Below are positions 8,290-14,813 of a stretch of 32,094 nt of DNA, one piece after another; position 1 is the first letter of the stretch, and each line of letters opens with the position of its first letter. The position numbers and the translations under genes are program-made. Source of the DNA: Bacillota bacterium (GTDB lineage Bacteria > Bacillota > Dethiobacteria > DTU022 > UBA8154); contig JAAZMI010000098.1 in assembly GCA_012798895.1 (NCBI GenBank), forward strand, positions 1 to 32,094, given 5' to 3'. The notes under the pieces are model-generated. The model was not told the DNA's origin. It made no database searches and was given only the letters and a program-made list of their open reading frames with translations.

Positions 8290-8919
8290 CTATGAATTCC
8301 TCTTCCAGGAAAATATCCGTTCAAAAGTCGTTAAAAAACGGGCCGCAAACAGCACTAGATCGGTGGGCCTATTAATTGCCAGGGATTTGCCGATAGCTTT
8401 GCCGCCCACCGTTAAGGCAGAGACGGTTCCAGCTAAAAAAATGCTTAAAAGTATCTCATTAAGCTCGGCATTTCTCTGGACCAGGTTGACTACGATTATT
8501 GTTCCAACTACCCCGCTCACAATGCCGCTTATATCCCCGATGACATCGTTACAAAAATTTGCCACCAGATCGGCATGGCGCACCAGGTATATACCCTTTT
8601 TGGCCCCATAAATTTTTTTAGCCGCCTTGGCATGAAAGGGCGTCTCTTCGGCCGCGGCAGCTGCCGTGCCAATCAGGTCAAAAAAAATGCCCAGCGAAAT
8701 AATCAAAAACAAAAGAATAAAGGAGGGTAGAATTGAACGTAGGTTTTGCAACAAAGCACGCGTTACCCAGGTTAGGGTTATTGCTAAAAAAAAAGTCCAA
8801 AAACTGACAAATATTACCCAACGCTTGGTTTTTTTACTTCTTGGTTGTCGCCTCTGCCTTTTTTTGTTTTCCCCCAAGATCTTTTGCACTCGCCAAATAA
8901 TATTTTGTTGATAGGACAT
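8290..8919 (-). CDS. oapA: OLE-associated protein A (OapA), multipass membrane protein
   Basis: 209-residue membrane protein, recognised from its place between a large structured RNA (upstream) and dxs (downstream), from its topology, and from its DUF21/CorB-like core. The basic N-terminus is rich in K and R (residues about 15-33, 'KKRQRRQPRSKKTKRW'). Hydrophobic segments lie at about 34-58, 65-86, 120-143 and 150-175. The central 'HADLVANFCNDVIGDISGIVSG' is a conserved-looking polar stretch between membrane segments. OapA is known to form a dimer that anchors OLE RNA to the membrane, and the complex has been linked to Mg2+, cold and alcohol tolerance. The ATG at 8919 has no clear Shine-Dalgarno sequence. 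It lies about 32 nt upstream of the dxs start. Confidence 0.85.
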   Translation of the reverse strand: MSYQQNIIWRVQKILGENKKRQRRQPRSKKTKRWVIFVSFWTFFLAITLTWVTRALLQNLRSILPSFILLFLIISLGIFFDLIGTAAAAAEETPFHAKAAKKIYGAKKGIYLVRHADLVANFCNDVIGDISGIVSGVVGTIIVVNLVQRNAELNEILLSIFLAGTVSALTVGGKAIGKSLAINRPTDLVLFAARFLTTFERIFSWKRNS

Positions 8920-8929
8920 AGTGTGGTAG

Positions 8930-9518
8930 CTTTATGAGTAAACTTTGCGGCTTGAGGTCCAGCAGGTTTTCCCAGATGTTCACCGCTTGTCACCAAACGG
9001 CAGTTTCCTTTTCAGAACACCTCTGCTGTGTTGCCACTAACAGGGCTGGATTACCACTTAGACCACACTTTAATCCCCATAAAGCCTCCCCATCCGGCTT
9101 CCCGGCAGGGAACAGCCTAGGAGTTTTCCTCGATGCCCCGGATACGCTTCCTATCCTTTTTTGCAGCCTTGGTTTCCTAAGGATTCAACCTTCCTCCCCC
9201 AAGGCCACTCAAGGCCGGCTACACTGTGCACAGCTTTGACCGCACACAGGTTCTGGCCTAAGCCGTAACCTTTTACCCTTACGGTAATACGCCACGCACT
9301 TAGGTCTCCGCGAGGGCAGGGTCAACGCCTACATGCCTTTGTAGATCGCCCCATCCCCCTTAACTCCCAGCACCAACTCCCGACTGGGCTTCGGCAGCCG
9401 GCACCAGGAACTTCATCGCTGTGCCTAAAGCAGGCTTCCCACCCGCTTTCGGAAACGCTGGTGACAACTAGAATACTGCACCACGCTATGCCCGAACAAA
9501 TTAAATTAATTCTAGCTA
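8930..9518 (-). ncRNA. ole: OLE RNA (ornate, large, extremophilic RNA)
   Basis: About 590 nt without a long open frame on the sense strand, GC-rich relative to the AT-rich promoter region at 9500-9545 and full of local inverted repeats. On the minus strand, for example, the stretch around 9286-9258 carries TTACCGTAAGGGTAAAAGG, a tight stem-loop, and GGCTTAGGCC is palindromic nearby. Position is decisive: OLE RNAs occur between ispA and oapA-dxs in anaerobic and extremophilic Firmicutes, and length matches the roughly 600 nt class. Both ends are estimates. The 5' end is set about seven bases past the promoter -10, and the 3' end lies just before oapA. I rely on context and size, not on a covariance-model search. 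Confidence 0.85.
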
Positions 9519-9524
9519 ATTAAT

Positions 9525-9553
9525 ATTATACTCGAATTTATGGCCTATTTCAA
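9525..9553 (-). promoter_or_regulatory. Sigma-A promoter of OLE RNA-oapA
   Basis: On the minus strand TTGAAA (9553-9548), a spacer of exactly 17 bases and a perfect TATAAT (9530-9525) form a consensus vegetative promoter in the ispA-OLE gap. Transcription would begin near 9518, at the 5' edge of the structured RNA. OLE can therefore be made separately from the upstream folD-xse-ispA transcript. Confidence 0.75.
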
Positions 9554-9598
9554 ATAAAAATAGCGATCCCCTTCGTTTTTGAGACAAGCTGCCGCCGG

Positions 9599-10516
9599 TC
9601 AATGATCACGGTAGAAGGCCAGGCGAGTAATTTCGCGCAAGGGTTGGGCCCCCCCGCCAAAATGGTACAACTCCCCTATAGCCTGCGCATATAACTGATC
9701 CCTTTTCTTTTTGGCAGCCTCTAGACCATGCAAAGATACGAGGTTGGCTTTTTTTCTCTCCACATCTTTCCCTTTGGCTTTCCCCATTTTTTGTTCATCG
9801 CCATCCAGATCCAGAATATCATCCACGATCTGGAAGGCCCTTCCCAGCAGTTTCCCATAGGCAGTTAATTTGTCCAGCTCCCCAGGCCCGGCCCCGGCCA
9901 CAAGGGCTCCCAAACGCACGGAAGCCAAAAGCAACTCCCCTGTTTTATGGGTATCGATATATTCCAAGGTTTCCGCATTGACCGCTTTTCCCTCCGAAGC
10001 CAGATCCATCGCCTGCCCCCCAACCATCCCTTCCACCCCTGCAGCACGTGCCAGCTCGCAGATTGCTGCCAGTTTAACCTCAGCCGGAACATTTTTCCTG
10101 TAGGAACTGCAAAATTTATTCTTCCGTTCCGGGTTGCCGGCCAATATTTCAAAGGCAAGGGTCAATAGTGCATCCCCGGTCAATATGGCGACAGCCTCCC
10201 CAAAAACCTTATGCGAAGTAGGGCATCCCCTTCTGTAGTCATCATCATCCATCGCCGGCAGATCGTCATGGATCAGAGAATAGGTATGGATAAGCTCCAA
10301 AGCACAAGCCGCCGGCAGGGCCCTTTGCCAATCTGTAGTGAAAAGTTCCGCCGAAAACAGAACCAATAGCGGCCTGAGACGCTTGCCCCCGGCAAAAACG
10401 CTATAGCGCATAGCCCGGTAAAGCCCTGCGGGGTGCAGCTCTTCATCGGGTAGGAAGCAATCAAGCGTGCTTTCTATTAAGGTTTTTCTGGTTTCCATCA
10501 GTTGTTCAAAATTCAT
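9599..10516 (-). CDS. ispA: Farnesyl/geranyl diphosphate synthase (polyprenyl synthetase family)
   Basis: Condenses isopentenyl diphosphate with allylic diphosphates for quinone and undecaprenyl precursors. The 305 residues include 'GGKRLRP', the first aspartate-rich motif in 'LIHDDLPAMDDDDYRRG' (DDxxD), 'GEAVAILTGDALLTLAFE', 'GGQAMDLASEG' and the second Asp-rich motif 'FQIVDDILDLDGDEQKMGK'. The double insertion between the Asp residues of the first motif is typical of bacterial short-chain FPP/GGPP synthases. The ATG at 10516 has GAGGAG six bases upstream. It follows xseB by 39 nt and belongs to the folD-xseA-xseB-ispA transcript. Confidence 0.96.
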   Translation of the reverse strand: MNFEQLMETRKTLIESTLDCFLPDEELHPAGLYRAMRYSVFAGGKRLRPLLVLFSAELFTTDWQRALPAACALELIHTYSLIHDDLPAMDDDDYRRGCPTSHKVFGEAVAILTGDALLTLAFEILAGNPERKNKFCSSYRKNVPAEVKLAAICELARAAGVEGMVGGQAMDLASEGKAVNAETLEYIDTHKTGELLLASVRLGALVAGAGPGELDKLTAYGKLLGRAFQIVDDILDLDGDEQKMGKAKGKDVERKKANLVSLHGLEAAKKKRDQLYAQAIGELYHFGGGAQPLREITRLAFYRDH

Positions 10517-10555
10517 GGCGAACTCCTCAACGATTCAAAATAATAAAAGACAGCC

Positions 10556-10789
10556 CTACATCTGTAGGTCGTCCCATGAAATCTGTTCGTTGTTTTGCAG
10601 CAGCCTATCCACTTTGAATTCCGCTTCGGAGAGAAGTTTACGGCAATATTGCGTCAACTTCATTCCTTCTTCCAGGTGTTGCAGCAGTTTTTCCAAGGGG
10701 AGCTCCTCCCCTTCCATCTGCTCGACAATCTTTTCTAATTTTTGCAGGGCATCTTCGAGGTTTAATTTTTCAATTTTTTTAGAAGTCAT
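10556..10789 (-). CDS. xseB: Exodeoxyribonuclease VII small subunit
   Basis: 77-residue helical partner of XseA. The start chosen is the ATG at 10789 (MTSKKIEKLNLEDALQKLE), seven bases after GAGGG. A TTG six codons earlier would overlap the xseA stop but has no ribosome-binding site. The coiled 'ALQKLEKIVEQMEGEELPLEKLLQHLEEGMKL' is the family's diagnostic pattern. It lies 14 nt after xseA, as usual. Confidence 0.95.
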   Translation of the reverse strand: MTSKKIEKLNLEDALQKLEKIVEQMEGEELPLEKLLQHLEEGMKLTQYCRKLLSEAEFKVDRLLQNNEQISWDDLQM

Positions 10790-10803
10790 ATCAAGACCCT
10801 CTT

Positions 10804-12030
10804 TCAACTATCTAGCATTTTTTTTCTCACTATCTTTTGCACCCGACAAGCAGCTTTCCCGTCATGGAAGATAACATGAATACCCTGTCCCTCCTGCAAA
10901 ACATCAATACTATTGAGCGGTAGGTTCTGCCGATCGGTAATCAGGGCAAACCCCCGCTCCATGATCTGCAAGGGGTTTAAAGCCTTTAATTTTTCTTCAA
11001 TATGTAGAAGTGCAGTTCTTTTAAATCTTAAATTATAGAGCATGTTCTGTCTCAGGCGTTGACCTAGCTCATCGATGCGCTGGTATCCCTGGTTAATTTT
11101 TTCTCGGGGATATTTTAATGAGACTGCGTTGGAGAGATTCTCAAGTACGATCTTCTTTTCCCGCTTAAAGTTATGCCACTTGTTAATTAAGCGGTGCTCT
11201 TGCATATTGAGATGCCGTACAAGTTCTTTTTGTTCTGGGGCAATCAATTCTGCAGCAGCCGTGGGTGTCGAAGCTCTTACATCGGCAACAAAATCGGCAA
11301 TTGTAAAATCTGTTTCGTGCCCTACCGCACTAATTACAGGAGTATCCAGCCCAGATATAACATGGGCCAACTCCTCATTATTAAAAGGCCATAGCTCTTC
11401 AAGGGACCCACCACCCCTGGTGAGCACCAGGACATCGATCTTTTCCAAACTGTCCAGGTTTCTAAGAGCAGTAATTATCTGCCCGACAGCCTCCGCCCCC
11501 TGGACGGCCACAGGGCAAAACAAAACACGTATATAGGGAAATCTTCTTTTCAAAGTCGTCAAAAAATCCTGAACTGCCGCCCCCGTCGGAGAGGTAACCA
11601 ATCCCACACAACGCGGTATATAGGGCAGAGATTTTTTCCTTTCAACATCGAAGAGCCCTTCATTTTTAAGTTTATCTTTCAACTGTTCGAAGGCAAGGTA
11701 TAGGGCACCGATTCCTTCCGGTTTCAGGTCTTCCACGTATAGTTGGTAATTACCGCTCCGGGCATAGAGCGAGATATTGCCGCGAGCAACGACCTTCATC
11801 CCATCTGCCGGCGCAAACTGCAGATTTTTGTTTCTGCTAAGGAAAAAAACACAGCGGATAATACTTTCGTTATCTTTTAAAGTAAAATAAATGTGTCCCG
11901 AGGGTTTATGCAGTTTGTAATTGGAAATTTCGCCGAGGACGGAGATCGCCTGGAGCAAGCTGTCCTGCAAAAGAAGGCTTTTTAGATACGAATTCACTTG
12001 AGAAACCGTGAAAATTCCTTGCCTCTTCAT
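10804..12030 (-). CDS. xseA: Exodeoxyribonuclease VII large subunit
   Basis: 408-residue catalytic subunit of the single-strand-specific exonuclease VII. The N-terminal OB-fold (about 1-100) has 'LGEISNYKLHKPSGHIYFTLKD'. The catalytic region has 'GLVTSPTGAAVQDFLTTLKRRFP', 'VLVLTRGGGSLEELWPFNNEELA' and 'PVISAVGHETDFTIADFVADVRASTPTAAAE', all family hallmarks. A long coiled coil follows and the C-terminal 'RGFALITD' segment is present. The ATG at 12030 overlaps the upstream folD-like stop by four bases (ATGA), indicating translational coupling. Confidence 0.97.
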   Translation of the reverse strand: MKRQGIFTVSQVNSYLKSLLLQDSLLQAISVLGEISNYKLHKPSGHIYFTLKDNESIIRCVFFLSRNKNLQFAPADGMKVVARGNISLYARSGNYQLYVEDLKPEGIGALYLAFEQLKDKLKNEGLFDVERKKSLPYIPRCVGLVTSPTGAAVQDFLTTLKRRFPYIRVLFCPVAVQGAEAVGQIITALRNLDSLEKIDVLVLTRGGGSLEELWPFNNEELAHVISGLDTPVISAVGHETDFTIADFVADVRASTPTAAAELIAPEQKELVRHLNMQEHRLINKWHNFKREKKIVLENLSNAVSLKYPREKINQGYQRIDELGQRLRQNMLYNLRFKRTALLHIEEKLKALNPLQIMERGFALITDRQNLPLNSIDVLQEGQGIHVIFHDGKAACRVQKIVRKKMLDS

Positions 12031-12866
12031 TGAACTTTTACCGCCTCCAGAAGATTTTCGAACAACATGGTAATTGTCATCGGGCCGACGCCGCCCGGTA
12101 CCGGCGTTATCCAGCCTGCCGTTTTCTTCACATCCCAGTAATCTACATCCCCAACCAAGCGCGTGCCGGCAAAATTAACGCCAACATCGATCACGATCGC
12201 CCCTGTTTTAACCATCTTCTGCGTGATCAAACGTGGCTTGCCGGCGGCAACAACGAGCAGATCCGCCTTCTTAGTAAAAGCAGCCAGATCCGGCGTCTGG
12301 GAATGACAGATGCTTACGGCAATCCCTCTTTCCAAGAGCAGAAGGGCGACCGGTTTGCCTACTAACCGGCTGCGTCCCACTACCACCGCTCTCTTCCCCG
12401 CCAAGCTTTCCCCGGTGGCTGTGATCAACCTCATAATGCCTTTGGCTACATAAGGGATCAGCTTATATTCTCCTCTAAAAAAATTGCCCATATTCAGGAA
12501 ATGTAGAACTTCGATATCTTTGTGTGGTGCCACTAACTGAGAGAATAGCATGTGGTCAAAAGAAGGCGGCAGCGGATGAATGTTAACCCCGTGTATCTTA
12601 GGGTCAGCATTCAGCTGGATTAACAACTGCTCAAGTTCAGCTTTGGTGGTATCTTCCGCAAGATAGTGGACCCGGCAATAAATTCCAAGCTGCCGGCAGG
12701 CCCGTTCTTTCAGGCGAGCAACATGGATGCGGGCTACCGGGCTTTTGAGCACCACAATAGCCAGGCCGGGGGTTATCCCTTCACTTTTTAAGAAAGCAGC
12801 AGTCGATTTTAGCTGTTCCCGTACTTCCCTGGCAATTTGTTCCCCGTTGATCACTTTAGCAGCCAA
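12027..12866 (-). CDS. Divergent FolD paralogue (third of three), active site partly changed
   Basis: 279-residue full-length member of the FolD fold, last of three tandem copies. Aligned by eye to the canonical copy at 13839-14720, it keeps the catalytic lysine (K53) but the active-site Tyr is V49, the Gln is H97 and the folate-contacting Asp is E119 ('KDIEVLH' instead of 'KDVDGFH'). The dinucleotide-binding loop 'GRSRLVGKPVA' and the C-terminal 'TPVPGGVGPMTITML' are intact. An NADP-binding but altered dehydrogenase or cyclohydrolase is possible. The start is a TTG at 12866 behind GGGAGG. It is coupled to xseA by an ATGA overlap, so this is the copy at the usual folD-xseA position. Confidence 0.85.
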   Translation of the reverse strand: MAAKVINGEQIAREVREQLKSTAAFLKSEGITPGLAIVVLKSPVARIHVARLKERACRQLGIYCRVHYLAEDTTKAELEQLLIQLNADPKIHGVNIHPLPPSFDHMLFSQLVAPHKDIEVLHFLNMGNFFRGEYKLIPYVAKGIMRLITATGESLAGKRAVVVGRSRLVGKPVALLLLERGIAVSICHSQTPDLAAFTKKADLLVVAAGKPRLITQKMVKTGAIVIDVGVNFAGTRLVGDVDYWDVKKTAGWITPVPGGVGPMTITMLFENLLEAVKVQ

Positions 12867-12896
12867 ATATTCTTTCCTCCCTAGACCGGCCCCTGC

Positions 12897-12957
12897 AAAA
12901 ATTAAGGGGGAGAAGTGCCAAAACGTTCATCCGCAGCGCAGATTCGGCCCCTCCCCC
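12897..12957 (-). terminator. Terminator or attenuator between two folD-like genes
   Basis: On the minus strand GGGGGAG (12957-12951) pairs exactly with CTCCCCC (12912-12906). A possible inner GCC/GGC pairing lies within the loop, and TTAATTTTT follows (12905-12897). The structure starts just past the folD-like stop at 12968 and ends about 30 nt before the next start. It could stop or reduce transcription between the C1 genes (nfnAB-folD) and the housekeeping xse-ispA genes. Confidence 0.5.
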
Positions 12958-12967
12958 GTAATTATTA

Positions 12968-13822
12968 TTAAACCGTTTTGCTTAGGAATGTTTTCAGCGT
13001 GTTTTTCATCACCATGGTTAGCACGAGTGTTCCTGCTTCTCTTGCCGCCAGGGGGAAAACCCATTCTGCAACCTGCAAGGCTTCCTCCAACACAACATCG
13101 CCCACCAAGGCTCCATCTTGCTTCCGGGTTACGCCGGCGTCGATTACCGCCGCCCCGGGCTTTATCCAGCCACCCTTGATCAACCTCGGCCTACCTATCT
13201 CTGTAATAAGAATATCCGCGCTGCGGCAGATCTCCGGCAGATCAGCGGTTAGAGCAGGGCACATAGTGATCGTAGCGTTTTTTTGCAACAGTAAGAGAGC
13301 AAGTGGTCTGCTCACAATGTTGCTGTGCCCGAGCAGCACCACCGTTTTGCCGTGAAGCGGCTGCTTGGTAAATTCAAGCGCCTGCAGGCAAGCAAGAGCA
13401 CTACAGGGTATAAAGCTTGCGCCCCCACCCCAAAGCATCCCCATGTTCAGCGGGTGCATGCCCCCCACATCTTTAGCGGGATCAATCGCTTTTAAAACAT
13501 CTTCCGCCAGATGGAGAGGCAAAGGGAACCGGCAGAACAGACCATGGATCTTTTCATCATCGTTTAAACGCCGGATCACTCTGCGAATCTTCCCTGCGGA
13601 GGTAGCCGGAGACAGACGGTGCACCTCGATGTGATAACCCAGTTTTTTGCCCAATTCCTCTTCCCCGTAAACAGCAGAAGGAGAGGTGGGGTCTTCGTCA
13701 ACAGCGATCACAGCCAAACCGGGAACCTGTTCTGTTTTTTTATGCAGGCTCTTCAATTTTGCCAGGATTTCGCGTTGAACCTCGCCCCCCACCTCTTCTT
13801 CACCAAGCAATTTTTCAGGCAT
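12968..13822 (-). CDS. FolD-like pseudoenzyme (second of three), catalytic residues replaced
   Basis: 284-residue protein with the length and overall layout of FolD but with every canonical catalytic residue changed relative to the copy at 13839-14720. The Tyr is A50, the Lys is E54 (in 'SPSAVYGEEELG'), the Gln is R98 ('GLFCRFPLP') and the Asp is G120 ('KDVGGMHP'). The nucleotide loop is 'GHSNIVSRPLA' instead of 'GRSNIVGKPLA', and the normally invariant PGGVGPMT segment reads 'PLAAREAGTLVLT'. The frame is unbroken, so it is probably expressed and not decaying. A structural partner or regulator of the neighbouring FolD, or a new activity, are options. The ATG at 13822 has only a weak AGGG nine bases upstream and follows the canonical folD stop by 16 nt. 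Confidence 0.85.
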   Translation of the reverse strand: MPEKLLGEEEVGGEVQREILAKLKSLHKKTEQVPGLAVIAVDEDPTSPSAVYGEEELGKKLGYHIEVHRLSPATSAGKIRRVIRRLNDDEKIHGLFCRFPLPLHLAEDVLKAIDPAKDVGGMHPLNMGMLWGGGASFIPCSALACLQALEFTKQPLHGKTVVLLGHSNIVSRPLALLLLQKNATITMCPALTADLPEICRSADILITEIGRPRLIKGGWIKPGAAVIDAGVTRKQDGALVGDVVLEEALQVAEWVFPLAAREAGTLVLTMVMKNTLKTFLSKTV

Positions 13823-13838
13823 GGATTAATGCCCTAAG

Positions 13839-14720
13839 TTACTGGTTAAGCGTAATTGCTGCTTCAACAGTATTGTAAAGGAGCATGGTCACTGTCATAG
13901 GGCCTACGCCACCGGGAACCGGGGTAATAAATGAAGCTTTTTCGGCAACAGGTTCAAAATCTACGTCGCCCGCCAGACGGAAGCCACTCTTTTTGGATTC
14001 ATCGGGAATCCTGTTTACGCCAACGTCGATCACAACTGTGCCTTCTTTTACCATATCGGCGGTGATAGCCTGGGGCCTACCCATTGCTGCAATAAGGATA
14101 TCAGCTTGCTTTGTAAAGTAAGAGATATCCTTGGCACCTGTATGCACCACCGTCACTACAGCGTTGGCCCCTTCTTTCTTCTGCATCAAGATCGCAGCCA
14201 GTGGCTTGCCGACAATGTTGCTGCGGCCACAGACCACAACGTGTTTCCCTGAAGGATCGTTACCGGAACGGGATAAGAGCTGCTGGACGCCATGAGGGGT
14301 GCAAGGCAGCGGGCAGGGTTCGCCCCGCAGCAGTTTGCCTACGTTTACAGGGTGAAACCCGTCGACATCTTTTTCCGGAGAAATGTAACCGATAATCTTA
14401 TCCACGCTGATGTGATCCGGTAAGGGAAGCTGCACCAGAATACCGCTAAATTTCGGGTCATTGTTCATGCCATCGATGATCTTGAGCACCTCTTCCTCCG
14501 GCGCATCAGCCGGAAGACGGATCGTCTCTTCATACATCCCGATCTCCTGGCAACCCTTGGCCTTACTGGTTACATAAGAGATAGAAGCGGGATCTTCCCC
14601 CACCAGCACAACACCGAGGCCGGGCACGATATCTTTCTTTTTTAACTCCGCAACCTTCTCCTTAAGCTCAGCACGGATCTCCTTCGCCACATCTCTACCG
14701 GAAATAATCTTTGCTGCCAT
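13839..14720 (-). CDS. folD: Methylenetetrahydrofolate dehydrogenase / methenyltetrahydrofolate cyclohydrolase
   Basis: Bifunctional folate enzyme that interconverts 5,10-methylene-, methenyl- and 10-formyl-tetrahydrofolate with NAD(P). The 293 residues contain all active-site residues: Y49 and K53 in 'SISYVTSKAKG', Q97 in 'GILVQLPLP' and D120 in 'KDVDGFHPVN'. The dinucleotide motif 'GRSNIVGKPLA' and 'PVPGGVGPMTVTML' are also present. The ATG at 14720 has a near-perfect AAGGAGGT. It is the first of three folD-family genes and follows nfnB by 93 nt, which suggests coupling between C1-folate oxidation state and NADP(H). Confidence 0.97.
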   Translation of the reverse strand: MAAKIISGRDVAKEIRAELKEKVAELKKKDIVPGLGVVLVGEDPASISYVTSKAKGCQEIGMYEETIRLPADAPEEEVLKIIDGMNNDPKFSGILVQLPLPDHISVDKIIGYISPEKDVDGFHPVNVGKLLRGEPCPLPCTPHGVQQLLSRSGNDPSGKHVVVCGRSNIVGKPLAAILMQKKEGANAVVTVVHTGAKDISYFTKQADILIAAMGRPQAITADMVKEGTVVIDVGVNRIPDESKKSGFRLAGDVDFEPVAEKASFITPVPGGVGPMTVTMLLYNTVEAAITLNQ

Positions 14721-14813
14721 ACTAAATAAAACCTCCTTATAGAATGTATAATTGAAAAAACAACTTTAAAGCATCCGCCCTAAATCTCTTAAAAACAGGC
14801 CCTTTTCCCCGGA

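Noticed and set aside
8934-9239. Plus-strand open frame of 101 codons in the OLE region
   Set aside because: It is antisense to the structured RNA; no ribosome-binding site, and its sequence shows no protein-like pattern.
8930-9518. RNase P RNA, tmRNA, 6S RNA or group II intron as identity of the large RNA
   Set aside because: The hallmark strings (GAGGAAAGTCC of RNase P, the tRNA-like end of tmRNA, the domain V of group II introns) were not found, and the context is that of OLE.
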